Shown here: in pieces, positions 1 to 7,884 of the stretch | Layout: the number at the start of each line of letters is the position of its first letter | Position numbering within the stretch: the first letter of the stretch is position 1 | Assembly: GCF_022482905.1 (NCBI RefSeq) | Contig: NZ_JAKVOI010000001.1 | Span: 1,055,958-1,119,957, forward strand | Source of the DNA: Clostridium sp. | GTDB lineage: Bacteria; Bacillota; Clostridia; Clostridiales; Clostridiaceae | Length of the DNA: 64,000 nt | Reading direction: 5' to 3' | Translations under genes and position numbers: made by a program | Notes under the pieces: generated by a model | The model's input: only the letters and a program-made list of their open reading frames with translations | Database searches by the model: none | Told to the model about the DNA's origin: nothing

Positions 1-909
1 AAATTGAACAAAGGTAAAATATCTCTCATAGTCGATGTACCCGAAGACTTCGACTCAAAGGTTGCAGGTGAAAATAAAACCGATATAAAAGTAATATATG
101 ATGAAACTTCAAATAAATCCTCCATGGCCTCTTCCATGATAAAGGAAGCCTTCAGCAATTACAGCAAGTCGATAGTTGATGGAAGACTCAGGGCAAAGGG
201 AATAAGCACCGAAGTATTGACTCCATTTGAAGTAAAGGAGGAAACTGTCGGAAAACAGGACAGCAATTCCATAGGAATTCAAATACTCAATATTCTTCCC
301 ACCATACTGATTATATTCATGATAAGTCCCACTATAGGAATAGCGGCGGATCTTGTGGCAGGAGAAAAGGAAAGAGGCACTTTCGAACCACTTCTGTCTA
401 CATCTGCAGGAAGGATGTCAATATTTTGGGGAAAACTCATCGCCATATCATCTGTGGCATTTATTACACTTATAGTCACTCTGGCTTCAATGATAGGGTC
501 AATGCTCTATATATTCTCGGGTGGAGGGAAAATAGGTATATCCATAGGTGCGTTTGCCATTATAGGGATAATTTCACTGTTTGTACTTGTAGCACTAAGT
601 GCTGTAGAAATATCCATAAGTATATTTGCACGTTCCATGAAGGAGGCAAATACTTATCTTGGAGGTTTTATAGTTCCGGTAATGATACTTACGTATATAC
701 CATTTATGATGGATGCAAAGAGTATAGGATTCCTGTTCTTCAATATACCGATAGTAAATGCCGTTGTAGTTATGAAGGAAGCTATTGCAGGTGTATTCAA
801 TCCAGTACATATTTCAGTAGTGCTGGGATGGCATATTGTATATGTAGCAGCGGCGGTATTTCTGGCGAAATTTATGTTTTCCAAGGAAGAAGTTGTATTT
901 AGATCTTGA
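1..909 (+). CDS. ABC-2 type transporter permease, NatB-like (5' partial)
   Basis: The reading frame is open from base 1, so the N-terminus lies outside the window. The visible 300 residues begin with an extracytoplasmic stretch, followed by hydrophobic segments near residues 95-115, 145-170, 180-205, 222-240 and 270-290. The cytoplasmic motif LVAGEKERGTFEPLLSTSAG is typical of ABC-2 permeases of the NatB/YhaP type, which export Na+ or other small solutes together with a NatA-like ATPase. That ATPase should lie upstream. A hairpin and T-run follow the stop. The family call is firm and the substrate is not known. Confidence 0.85.
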   Translation, partial: KLNKGKISLIVDVPEDFDSKVAGENKTDIKVIYDETSNKSSMASSMIKEAFSNYSKSIVDGRLRAKGISTEVLTPFEVKEETVGKQDSNSIGIQILNILPTILIIFMISPTIGIAADLVAGEKERGTFEPLLSTSAGRMSIFWGKLIAISSVAFITLIVTLASMIGSMLYIFSGGGKIGISIGAFAIIGIISLFVLVALSAVEISISIFARSMKEANTYLGGFIVPVMILTYIPFMMDAKSIGFLFFNIPIVNAVVVMKEAIAGVFNPVHISVVLGWHIVYVAAAVFLAKFMFSKEEVVFRS

Positions 910-913
910 CAAA

Positions 914-943
914 AGGGGGCTGTTTTATGACAGCTCTTTTTTA
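914..943 (+). terminator. Rho-independent terminator after the permease gene
   Basis: An 8-bp stem (GGGGCTGT with ACAGCTCT, including G-U pairs) with a TTTATG loop is followed by a run of T just after the stop codon at 909. Confidence 0.7.
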
Positions 944-1065
944 TATTTACTGCATATATAATAAATTGAAATTTATTGTTTTATTAGGTAGAATTAAGGT
1001 ATAAATACTTAAAGAAGACTGTTTAGCATAATTTGTCTATTACTTAACAATAAAGGGGGGACATT

Positions 1066-1803
1066 ATGGTAAATGTATTGGTTGTAGAAGATGAAAAAGT
1101 GGAGAGGGAGACTCTTGCGAGGATGATATGTGAAGCCGGCAGGAACATAAAAGTATGGGGAGCCGAGAGCAAATACAGTGCACTGGATATATCAAGGAAA
1201 ACACCAATAGACTTTTTCTATATAGATATTGCCTTGAAAAATTCTTCCGGAATGGATCTTGCCCTGGAATTGAGGTGTATGGAAAGGTACAAACTCAGCT
1301 GGATAATTTTTGTTACATCAAATGTGAATTACATGCTTGATGCATTCAAGAAAACCCACTGCTATGATTATGTAATCAAACCGTATGACAAGGACAAGGT
1401 AATTGAAATGACGAAGCTTCTTATTGCAGGAAGCTATGAAAAGAGTGTAGGCAAAAAAGTAGACAAGCATGTCTCCTTCAGTATTTCTGCGGATATAAGC
1501 GTGAGAATAAAGGTGGAGGATATAGTATTTATTGCAGTAAATCTCAGGTTGATGACAATATATACCAGAGACAGAAATTACAAGATTAGGAAGATGTCAC
1601 TAAAGAAAGTGCTTGATATGGTAGATTGCCGAGATATAATACAGACACACAGGGCCTATGCAGTAAATATAAATTTTATAAGCAGCATACAGAAAATATC
1701 AAACAAATCCTGGGAGATAAGCTTTGGCTGCTGCGGCGAAAAGGCATTCCTGAGCTATAACTTCAAAGACGAAGTTATGAAGAAGGTTGGCATATATGCA
1801 TGA
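1066..1803 (+). CDS. LytTR-family response regulator (AgrA-like)
   Basis: This 245-aa two-component response regulator has an N-terminal receiver domain (about residues 3-120) with acidic residues at 8-10, a likely phosphoacceptor Asp54 in FYIDIAL and Lys near 105 in VIKPYD. A LytTR DNA-binding domain follows (about 145-243, with the HRAYAVNINFI region). The start is ATG after a GGGGGG ribosome site. The GHKL kinase gene follows 45 nt downstream and agrBD face it, so it probably answers the agr autoinducer peptide. The lack of an ORF break and the normal length suggest an intact gene. Confidence 0.9.
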   Translation: MVNVLVVEDEKVERETLARMICEAGRNIKVWGAESKYSALDISRKTPIDFFYIDIALKNSSGMDLALELRCMERYKLSWIIFVTSNVNYMLDAFKKTHCYDYVIKPYDKDKVIEMTKLLIAGSYEKSVGKKVDKHVSFSISADISVRIKVEDIVFIAVNLRLMTIYTRDRNYKIRKMSLKKVLDMVDCRDIIQTHRAYAVNINFISSIQKISNKSWEISFGCCGEKAFLSYNFKDEVMKKVGIYA

Positions 1804-1848
1804 ACATACTATTTTGTCGTTTTATTAGATATAAGGAGGACTGAGTGA

Positions 1849-3111
1849 TTGGAGCCATTGCAGGAATTTATTAGTACTTTTTTTGAGCTTACTGCCTTTA
1901 TGATTTTGTGGTCAAAGTTTAATTTGAGAAGGAAATTGAATTTTAGTATTTTTTGTAAAAATTTTGTTATAGTAGTGTTAATATCAATTGTAGTTGTTAT
2001 TTCTAATGATATGTTTGGATCATACTACAGTATTGCAGTTAATTATTTATTTATGACATTTTTAAGTTCTTTTGTTTATAAAAAAAATATAGTGAAAAAT
2101 TTTGTACAGGTTTGCACAAGCATTATGTTTCTTATGATTATAGAACTAATTGTAATGTATCCACTGAAACTTATTGGATTTGATACAGATACGTTTTTGT
2201 TTGGTATAGTTGCAAATACATTTGTATGGATTTTTTGTATAATTATATATTATTTTATCCCAAATAGTAAATTTGAAGTTATAAGTAAAATTGATTATAC
2301 AATTGTAAATTATATTTTAATAAATTTAATTTTATATGTCATAATCTACAAGGTATTATGGGAGTATGATAGCAAATTATTATTAAATAATTCTGTAATA
2401 TTTATATGTATACTTATGATAATATTTATATTGAATTTATTTTTGTGCTATCATATTGTGAAGATAAATGAAAAAAACAAGGCAATGGAAGTAAACAGCA
2501 GATACATTCCCATAATAAAAAGTATGACGGAGGATATAAGGCGCAAGCAGCATGAATTCAAAAATCATCTCAATGCCATAGGAGGACTTGTACAGGTTTC
2601 AGAGGGAAAAGAATTGAAATACAATCTTCTTAAATACATAAAATCTGTTAATTGTTCAACTGAAGGCATTGAAAAAATAGCATATATAGACAATTTGATA
2701 TTGAGGGCAGTAATATACAGCAAATCCAGTGAAGCTGAAATAAGGGGTATCAAATTTAAGTACAATGTTTCAAATGAACTGAATGAATGGAAGGTGGAGG
2801 ATTACGAGCTGTCCGAAATACTTGCAAATATTTTAAACAATGCCTTTGAGGCAGTTGAGGATAACAGTAATAGATCTGTTGTATTGAATATATATAAAAA
2901 TTTTGATAAAAACGTAATTGAGTTGAAAAATACTGTGGAAAATATAGATGAGGACAACTTGAAGAAGGTATTCAAAAGGGGATTTTCTACAAAGAAGGGT
3001 GAAAACAGGGGATACGGCCTTTACAATGCAAAAAAGATAGTTGAGTCTAAGGAAGGAAAGATTCAGCTATCTTTGGAAGACAATTTAATTTGTTTTGTCA
3101 TATTACTTTAA
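1849..3111 (+). CDS. GHKL sensor histidine kinase (AgrC-like)
   Basis: The protein is 420 aa and starts with TTG behind AAGGAGGA. The first 210 residues are very hydrophobic with about six membrane segments, as in AgrC peptide receptors. The kinase part has the HEFKNHLNAI histidine box (about 240-252) and an HATPase_c_5-type ATP-binding domain with NNAFEAVEDN and RGYGLYNAKKI motifs. It is probably the membrane receptor for the AgrD-derived peptide and the phosphodonor for the LytTR regulator just upstream. Its last 9 nt overlap the 3' end of the convergent agrD gene. Confidence 0.88.
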   Translation: MEPLQEFISTFFELTAFMILWSKFNLRRKLNFSIFCKNFVIVVLISIVVVISNDMFGSYYSIAVNYLFMTFLSSFVYKKNIVKNFVQVCTSIMFLMIIELIVMYPLKLIGFDTDTFLFGIVANTFVWIFCIIIYYFIPNSKFEVISKIDYTIVNYILINLILYVIIYKVLWEYDSKLLLNNSVIFICILMIIFILNLFLCYHIVKINEKNKAMEVNSRYIPIIKSMTEDIRRKQHEFKNHLNAIGGLVQVSEGKELKYNLLKYIKSVNCSTEGIEKIAYIDNLILRAVIYSKSSEAEIRGIKFKYNVSNELNEWKVEDYELSEILANILNNAFEAVEDNSNRSVVLNIYKNFDKNVIELKNTVENIDEDNLKKVFKRGFSTKKGENRGYGLYNAKKIVESKEGKIQLSLEDNLICFVILL

Positions 3112-3237
3112 AAGGCTTTTAGGTGGTTTTGGTTCTCCTAAGAAAACAAATGAATGGGTATTGCTGACTAAAACAGCAAAAGCAGCAAGAAGGAATCCAC
3201 ATTTTGTAATAGCGAGTTTTTTATTCAATTTATTCAT
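3103..3237 (-). CDS. agrD: AgrD-like autoinducer propeptide (44 aa) with Ser in place of Cys
   Basis: ATG at 3237 (minus) opens a 44-aa frame starting 1 nt after the agrB stop. The layout is AgrD-like: a basic amphipathic leader (MNKLNKKLAITKCG), a hydrophobic part, a short core, and an acidic/proline tail EPKPPKSLLK similar to the usual recognition tail. The core reads NTHSFVFLGEP. Where AgrD peptides normally carry the thiolactone Cys there is Ser (SFVFL), so the predicted product is a lactone ring. The only Cys is in the leader. The gene is too short for routine ORF calls. Identification rests on position and pattern; the ring is inferred. Confidence 0.8.
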   Translation of the reverse strand: MNKLNKKLAITKCGFLLAAFAVLVSNTHSFVFLGEPKPPKSLLK

Positions 3238-3238
3238 A

Positions 3239-3817
3239 TTAAACATCCTCTCTTTTTAGATATATTAATTGAGGCAGTTGAAGCAATATTGTAAAAAAGC
3301 CGCAGTTGAGATAGCTATCGTCTGATATAAAGAACAACAGTACAATCATCCAGAATACTGTAAAACAAGTCGATATTATCTTGAAATGCAAAATACGCTT
3401 TTTGTTTCTCGTTGGTCTTGTTTTGTTTTCACAAGGACTTTTCAGTAAAAATGTGGTTATGCCTGCTAAAGCGAGGATATAATAAATCCAAGCAGTGAAT
3501 ACAGGAATTAAGGGACAAATTATTGAAGTAAACAAAAAGAATGTGGTTGTCCAAAATAAACACAACAGTGTCGAGTTGCTGTGATATCCTCCTGAAAAAG
3601 TCCTTGTGGAAAGTAAGATTATAAGGGAAAATAAAAAGTAATTCAATTTTCCCAATACTGTAAACAAAGTAAAAAGCACTACCAACTTGAAGGTTTCATT
3701 TACGAGCACCTGTATTGAATAGTTGATCTTTTCAATACTGTCATTGTCTTTTATATAGCTGTTATATTTTATATATAGTGTGATTTTATCTGCTATATTT
3801 TTTACCATATTCATCAC
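3239..3817 (-). CDS. agrB: AgrB-family autoinducer-processing membrane protease
   Basis: This 192-aa membrane protein has five to six hydrophobic segments. It carries the AgrB catalytic signature TFSGGYHSNSTLLC, with His and Cys separated by six residues as in AgrB H77/C84. AgrB cleaves the AgrD C-terminal tail and forms the cyclic peptide. agrD lies directly downstream on the same strand, and the agrC/agrA-like genes converge on it. Length is normal for the family. Confidence 0.93.
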   Translation of the reverse strand: MMNMVKNIADKITLYIKYNSYIKDNDSIEKINYSIQVLVNETFKLVVLFTLFTVLGKLNYFLFSLIILLSTRTFSGGYHSNSTLLCLFWTTTFFLFTSIICPLIPVFTAWIYYILALAGITTFLLKSPCENKTRPTRNKKRILHFKIISTCFTVFWMIVLLFFISDDSYLNCGFFTILLQLPQLIYLKREDV

Positions 3818-4027
3818 CTAACTCAATTTACATACACTATAGAATAAAGATTTGCCAGTGTAAATAGATTATGCATGAAAGGGAAAAAAGCAGGTTCAAG
3901 AGGAAGAAATTTTTACAAAAATTTCTTTGAATGCATTGTTATGTATTTTGAAAGAAACCATGCACATTAGCTGCATAAATATAATAGTATAATTGTAGAA
4001 AATGAGTTTATAGGGAGAATATATAAA

Positions 4028-4717
4028 ATGCTTTATTTTAGCTATCCAGATAATTTAAGCGAGTTATTCGATGCTGAAGACTTTTATTTAAAATACAGCA
4101 GAAATGATAATAAAGATGTGCCTGTGAATTTGTCAGAACAAAAATTGATGCCTGAAGAGTTCAGCATATCGTATCCAGTGATAGAGAATGCCAGCAACGG
4201 AGAAAATATATCCAAAATTAATGAGGCGATTATAGACCAGGTAAGCAGACTTTTTAAAAGCCAGGTGCTTGTGGATGGAGTTACGGATTTTAATCAGGTA
4301 CTTGGAACTTATGAGGTGCGGTTAAATAAAAGTAATTTACTGAGCATATTATTTGCAATGTATACTTATGTAAACAGAGCTGCCCACGGATTTACAAAAT
4401 ACTCTTCTTTAACGATTGATGCAAAGACAGGGCACATATACAGTTTCAATGAATTGTTCAACCAGAGCACAGACTATGCTGCAGTTTTGAATGAAATAGC
4501 ATATCGGTATATAAAAGACAACAACATAACTTTAATTAATGAATACAATGGCATTACGAAGGATCAGGAATACTATCTAACTCCAGACAGTCTTGTCATT
4601 TACTATCAGGTATATGAGTACACACCTTATTCTTATGGACTGTTTAAAATAGAAATTCCATATGACAAAATCAAAGATATAATCAATCCTTCAGGGCCCA
4701 TTGCCAGATTGATTTAA
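4028..4717 (+). CDS. DUF4163/DUF3298 (RsiV/PdaC-like) domain protein
   Basis: A 229-aa protein with a DUF4163-like region (about 45-125, EFSISYPVI...) followed by a DUF3298-like region (about 130-215, TIDAKTGHIYSFNELF... and YYQVYEYTPYSYGLFKIEIPY). These domains occur in RsiV anti-sigma factors (lysozyme-binding) and in the accessory part of PdaC deacetylases. No signal peptide or membrane segment is visible at the chosen ATG (4028, weak GGGAGAA site), so it is either cytoplasmic or N-terminally shortened. Function is unknown. Confidence 0.7.
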   Translation: MLYFSYPDNLSELFDAEDFYLKYSRNDNKDVPVNLSEQKLMPEEFSISYPVIENASNGENISKINEAIIDQVSRLFKSQVLVDGVTDFNQVLGTYEVRLNKSNLLSILFAMYTYVNRAAHGFTKYSSLTIDAKTGHIYSFNELFNQSTDYAAVLNEIAYRYIKDNNITLINEYNGITKDQEYYLTPDSLVIYYQVYEYTPYSYGLFKIEIPYDKIKDIINPSGPIARLI

Positions 4718-4742
4718 AGGGATGGAAAGGCAAAAAAGAATA

Positions 4743-4770
4743 TTGACAAAAGAATATTTACATGTATAAT
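4743..4770 (+). promoter_or_regulatory. Sigma-A promoter for the T-box leader
   Basis: TTGACA at 4743-4748 and TATAAT at 4765-4770 with a 16-nt spacer lie directly upstream of the T-box. Confidence 0.75.
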
Positions 4771-4787
4771 ATAACTATAATTTTAAT

Positions 4788-5072
4788 GTTAGTGCTGAGA
4801 ATTAATTAAAGACATTGAAAAAGGAAAGTAGTTTAAGTATGAATTTCAAGAGAGGAAATTTGATGCTGGAAGATTTCCAAATTTATCTTAGATGAAGTGC
4901 CCTTTTGAGTCATGTATCGAAATTATAGTAGACTACATCGGGTTTGCCCGTTACAGCAATGGGGTATAATGATGTACCTGAAAAAAAGAGGGACTTGTAG
5001 TCCAAAAAGAGTGGAACCGCGGAGTTTAAGCTTCGTCTCTATGATATAATAGGGACAAGGCTTTTTTTATTT
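4788..5072 (+). promoter_or_regulatory. T-box leader (tRNA-sensing riboswitch) with terminator
   Basis: The T-box sequence AGTGGAACCGCGG is at 5010-5022. Upstream is a Stem I with AGTA/GAA specifier-loop elements, AGAGAGG and a GATGCTGGAAG apical part. A terminator (AAGC..GTC..CTA paired with TAG..GAC..GGCTT, then T7) ends near 5072. In the specifier loop I read GAAGTGC between paired segments, so the specifier could be UGC (Cys) or GUG (Val). Cys fits the sulfur context, but I cannot settle it. An S-box follows at once, so the same small gene is under two RNA controls in series. Confidence 0.85.
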
Positions 5073-5089
5073 TTAATTTTATATAGATA

Positions 5090-5243
5090 TTCTTATCGAG
5101 AGAGGCAGAGGGACTGGCCCGATGATGCCCGGCAACCTGGATTTAATTTCAAGGTGCCAATTCCTACAGGATATACCTGAAAGATGAGAAATAGAAGAAA
5201 TTTCAAACCTTCTTGCATTCATCTTGCGAGAAGGTTTTTTAAA
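5090..5243 (+). promoter_or_regulatory. SAM-I riboswitch (S-box 1) with terminator
   Basis: The aptamer (about 5092-5186) has CTTATCGAGAG, GAGGGACTGGCCC, GCCCGGCAACC, GGTGCCAATTCC and GAAAGATGAG. The expression platform is a terminator: AACCTTCT paired with AGAAGGTT, then T6 at 5206-5240. SAM binding would end transcription before the DUF2292 gene. It lies in tandem behind the T-box. Confidence 0.95.
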
Positions 5244-5270
5244 ATGATATTTGTAGGGGGAGTGGTAGCA

Positions 5271-5429
5271 GTGAATAAGAAGGAACTGCATAATAACAGT
5301 ATTTCACAAGAAAATCTAGATAAGCTCATATGTATGCTGAGTACGATAAGGTATGGTTCTATAACTTTGGTCGTTCAGGATGGAAAAGTTGTACAGATAG
5401 AAAAAAATGAAAAAGTAAGACTGATTTAA
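5271..5429 (+). CDS. YezD-like small protein (DUF2292)
   Basis: A 52-aa protein starting at GTG 5271, which has GGGGGAG 8 nt upstream. The frame is open further upstream, but that part is the riboswitch terminator. The conserved stretch RYGSITLVVQDGKVVQIEK is the DUF2292/YezD signature. Members are often co-regulated with cysteine/methionine genes, but their role is unknown. A second copy is at 7286. Control here is by a T-box followed by an S-box, so expression should need both uncharged tRNA and low SAM. Confidence 0.85.
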   Translation: MNKKELHNNSISQENLDKLICMLSTIRYGSITLVVQDGKVVQIEKNEKVRLI

Positions 5430-5481
5430 TAATAAATATAAAAGCTATCTCCTTATACGAGGAATTTTTTAAATTTTTGTA

Positions 5482-5511
5482 TTGACAGAGTTAAGTATAT
5501 GATGATATAAT
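5482..5511 (+). promoter_or_regulatory. Sigma-A promoter for S-box 2
   Basis: TTGACA 5482-5487 and TATAAT 5506-5511 with an 18-nt spacer. Confidence 0.7.
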
Positions 5512-5551
5512 ACAAGAAATATTTAAATAATTTGTATATAATTTAATATGG

Positions 5552-5735
5552 TCTTATCAAGAGTGGTGGAGGGACTGGCCCTTTGAAGCCCGACAACCGG
5601 CATTTATATATGTATCGGTGTCAATTCCTACAGAGTGAAGGTGGTATTCTGGAAGATAAGAAATTTAGTTGTGTAAAAAACTTGTTTTTATAAAAGCTAT
5701 TTTTCTTATAAGAAAAATAGCTTTTTAATTTAGTC
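5552..5735 (+). promoter_or_regulatory. SAM-I riboswitch (S-box 2) with terminator
   Basis: The aptamer (about 5553-5665) shows CTTATCAAGAG, GAGGGACTGGCCC, GCCCGACAACC, GTGTCAATTCC and GGAAGATAAG. The terminator AAAAGCTATTTTTCT with AGAAAAATAGCTTTTT follows at 5692-5735. It controls the 72-aa gene at 5802. Confidence 0.93.
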
Positions 5736-5801
5736 ATAGTTACGATAGCTTTTTGAACAGAAGCATAGTTTAAATACAAAGTATGGAATGGGGGAATTTT
5801 T

Positions 5802-6020
5802 ATGAATAGCATAGAGAGTAGATTTTTAAATATAATGAGAAATAATTTTTCACAGCAGGATGAACAAGAGGCTTTTATAAGTTGCCCGAAGGTATTTTAT
5901 AATAGCCTAAGTGATAGAGAAATTAATGCGATGATGCAGCTTTATAGAGTAGCCTATAAAAAAGCAAAATCTGACACAAAAAATAAATTTGACATTTTCT
6001 ACAATGGCAGCGAATTTTAG
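5802..6020 (+). CDS. Small hypothetical protein under S-box control
   Basis: A 72-aa soluble, charged protein with ATG after GGGGGAA. I do not recognise a domain. It contains one Cys (ISCPKV) and a helical C-terminal half (SDREINAMMQLYRVAYKKAK). Because S-box 2 is its only visible leader, it should be made when SAM is low and belongs to the sulfur regulon of this window. Attenuator copy 1 separates it from the ROK gene. Confidence 0.6.
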   Translation: MNSIESRFLNIMRNNFSQQDEQEAFISCPKVFYNSLSDREINAMMQLYRVAYKKAKSDTKNKFDIFYNGSEF

Positions 6021-6062
6021 CAGATGCTTATTTATAGCTGAATGGTGATAAGTATTCTAATT

Positions 6063-6144
6063 GATTGACTAGAAAACTAGAGATCAAGTTCTTCATATTG
6101 GAGCATATTTGTTTTGTATTTATTATGAAAGCTTGATCTTTTTG
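6063..6144 (+). promoter_or_regulatory. Conserved hairpin attenuator, copy 1 (before ROK gene)
   Basis: GATTGA, then CTAG-AAAA-CTAG (6069-6080), then AGATCAAG. The last segment pairs with CTTGATCT at 6132-6139, followed by T5. The small hairpin and the terminator share the bases AG at 6079-6080. Confidence 0.8.
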
Positions 6145-6173
6145 TTTTAATTAAAATACATGGAACAAAAGGT

Positions 6174-7190
6174 ATGATTGCTATGCTAAATGATTGCAAA
6201 TTGTTACAAAACTTAAAAGTGGACGAAAAAAAGATATTTAATTTACTTCAGAAAAATGGAGCCATGAGTAAAAATGAAATCTTACTTAAAGCAAAGATGA
6301 AATTAACTACATTGAATCGTATTATGAATCCTCTTGAGAAAAATGGACTTATAGTTGAAAAATGTATAGGAGAATCTACCGGTGGCAGGAAACCTGTATT
6401 GTATGATGTGAATATATGCAGATTTTATATTTTATGTATAGACATATCTGAATCATGTATAGACATATCTATAGTTAACCTGAGAATGGAGATTATTCAT
6501 AAAAAAGTTTTTCAAATTGAATATGGTACTTCTCCGAATGATTTAATAGAAATGATTCAAAAGAGCATAGGAAGTATATATGTAGAATTAAGGCTTGATT
6601 TTATTCAGCTTGCTGGAGTAGGACTTGCAGTTGATACAAGAGTATTGCCTGGTGTACCCATAAAAGAAATGCTGGAGAAAAAACTTAAATGCAGTATAGT
6701 CAGTGAGAACAGATCCAATTCAGCTGTTGTTGCAGAATATTTATATGGATATGGAAAAATGTTTAGTAATCTGGCTTATTTTAATTGTGGATTGTGCATA
6801 AGAGAAGGTACCATTCTACAGGGGAGAGTTTTAAGAACAGCAGGAAATAATGAATACGCTTTTGAACAGATTATTTCCAGAAGCAGAGATTATATTAATT
6901 TTAAAAGCATGTGTATTGAAACTAAAAAATATAACTTGATGCCTGAAAAAACGATTATGAATGTTGCAAGAACACTTGGGACAAGTATGAATTCATATGT
7001 AAATTTGTTGAATTTGAATTGTATCATACTGGATGGATGTTTGGCAAGTCTGGATTTATTTTATAATACATGTATTAAATATGTTGATGGAAAAGTTGTT
7101 TTTAAAAGAAGAGGATACTTCAAAGATGACGTTGTTCCTGTAGGAATTGCAGCGTTGGTATTTGAAAGATTAGTTGAAAATCAAATATAG
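6174..7190 (+). CDS. ROK-family transcriptional regulator
   Basis: A 338-aa protein with an N-terminal winged helix (about 15-75, NGAMSKNEILLKAKMKLTTLNRIMNPLEKNGLIVE) followed by a degenerate ROK sugar-kinase-like fold (about 85-330; STGGRKPVLYDVN marks the junction). ROK regulators sense small molecules, usually sugars. The zinc/kinase signature CxCGxxGC of catalytic members is absent. ATG 6183 is an alternative start, with AAAAGG 10 nt upstream. Transcription passes the attenuator at 6063-6144, so its level is tied to the same signal as metK and nifH. It may regulate part of this locus, but that is inference. Confidence 0.8.
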   Translation: MIAMLNDCKLLQNLKVDEKKIFNLLQKNGAMSKNEILLKAKMKLTTLNRIMNPLEKNGLIVEKCIGESTGGRKPVLYDVNICRFYILCIDISESCIDISIVNLRMEIIHKKVFQIEYGTSPNDLIEMIQKSIGSIYVELRLDFIQLAGVGLAVDTRVLPGVPIKEMLEKKLKCSIVSENRSNSAVVAEYLYGYGKMFSNLAYFNCGLCIREGTILQGRVLRTAGNNEYAFEQIISRSRDYINFKSMCIETKKYNLMPEKTIMNVARTLGTSMNSYVNLLNLNCIILDGCLASLDLFYNTCIKYVDGKVVFKRRGYFKDDVVPVGIAALVFERLVENQI

Positions 7191-7285
7191 TTTTGATGTC
7201 TGTTTAAATTCAAGCTTCTGTTGCTGAAATCAATAAATTATCAGTTTATACATAATAAAATTCAGTTAAGGTAGGAGAGGTTTCA

Positions 7286-7453
7286 TTGAATAAAAAAGTA
7301 GTAAATGATAATATTTTAAAGAGTATTTCAAAGGAAAATTTGAATATGGTATTATGTATGCTAAAGATAATAAAGTATGGTTCAATAACTTTAGTTGTTC
7401 AAGATGGGAAAGTGATACAGGTGGAAAAAAAAGAAAAAGTAAGATTGATATAG
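7286..7453 (+). CDS. YezD-like small protein (DUF2292), second copy
   Basis: A 55-aa frame with TTG 7286 after TAGGAGAGG. The core KYGSITLVVQDGKVIQVEK matches the copy at 5271 almost residue for residue. It follows the ROK gene by 95 nt with no leader of its own, so it is probably cotranscribed. A new promoter and S-box start right after it. Function of the family is unknown. Confidence 0.82.
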   Translation: MNKKVVNDNILKSISKENLNMVLCMLKIIKYGSITLVVQDGKVIQVEKKEKVRLI

Positions 7454-7457
7454 ACTG

Positions 7458-7486
7458 TTGACAAAGTATTTGAAATAATATATAGT
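7458..7486 (+). promoter_or_regulatory. Probable promoter for S-box 3
   Basis: TTGACA 7458-7463 with a TATATA/TATAGT -10 region at about 7480-7486. Confidence 0.55.
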
Positions 7487-7514
7487 ATATGTAACTTAAA
7501 AGTAAATAAAAATT

Positions 7515-7667
7515 TCTTATCGAGAGAGACGGAGGGACTGGCCCTATGATGTCCGGCAACCTGGATTATTATGTTTATTCAATGGTGCCAATTCCAGCAG
7601 GAATACCCTGAAAGATGAGAAACAATAGGACATGTCTTCCTTTGGTTTCTCCGGAGGAAGTTTTTTG
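7515..7667 (+). promoter_or_regulatory. SAM-I riboswitch (S-box 3) with terminator
   Basis: The aptamer (7516-7623) has CTTATCGAGAGA, GGAGGGACTGGCCC, GTCCGGCAACC, GGTGCCAATTCC and GAAAGATGAG. The terminator CTTCCT...AGGAAG plus T6 is at 7636-7666. It is followed at once by attenuator copy 2. Confidence 0.94.
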
Positions 7668-7687
7668 ATGGAAGATTTAATATTATA

Positions 7688-7782
7688 ATTGACTGACTAG
7701 AAAACTAGAGGTCAAGTTTCATGTATATGTGGATTAGTACTTTATATAATGTACATATATGGAAGCTTGACCTCTTATTTTT
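7688..7782 (+). promoter_or_regulatory. Conserved hairpin attenuator, copy 2 (before GNAT-TetR)
   Basis: GACTGA, CTAG-AAAA-CTAG (7697-7708), then AGAGGTCAAG pairing perfectly with CTTGACCTCT, followed by TATTTTT. It lies in series behind S-box 3. Confidence 0.85.
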
Positions 7783-7884
7783 AAGAAAAAAAGCTGATTA
7801 TGAGCAAAATAGAAAAGGGAGGGATGAAAATCTACAAAATATTTCAGAAGTCGGATCCGGGGAGAGACGAAATATAAGTGAGGT

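Noticed and set aside
5184-5270. N-terminal extension of the first DUF2292 protein
   Set aside because: This part is the S-box 3' end and terminator; the GTG at 5271 has the ribosome site and matches the second copy in length.
7826-7880. A 17-codon ORF (ATG after GGGAGGG) before the GNAT gene
   Set aside because: The ATG directly abuts the ribosome site and the peptide has no recognisable feature.
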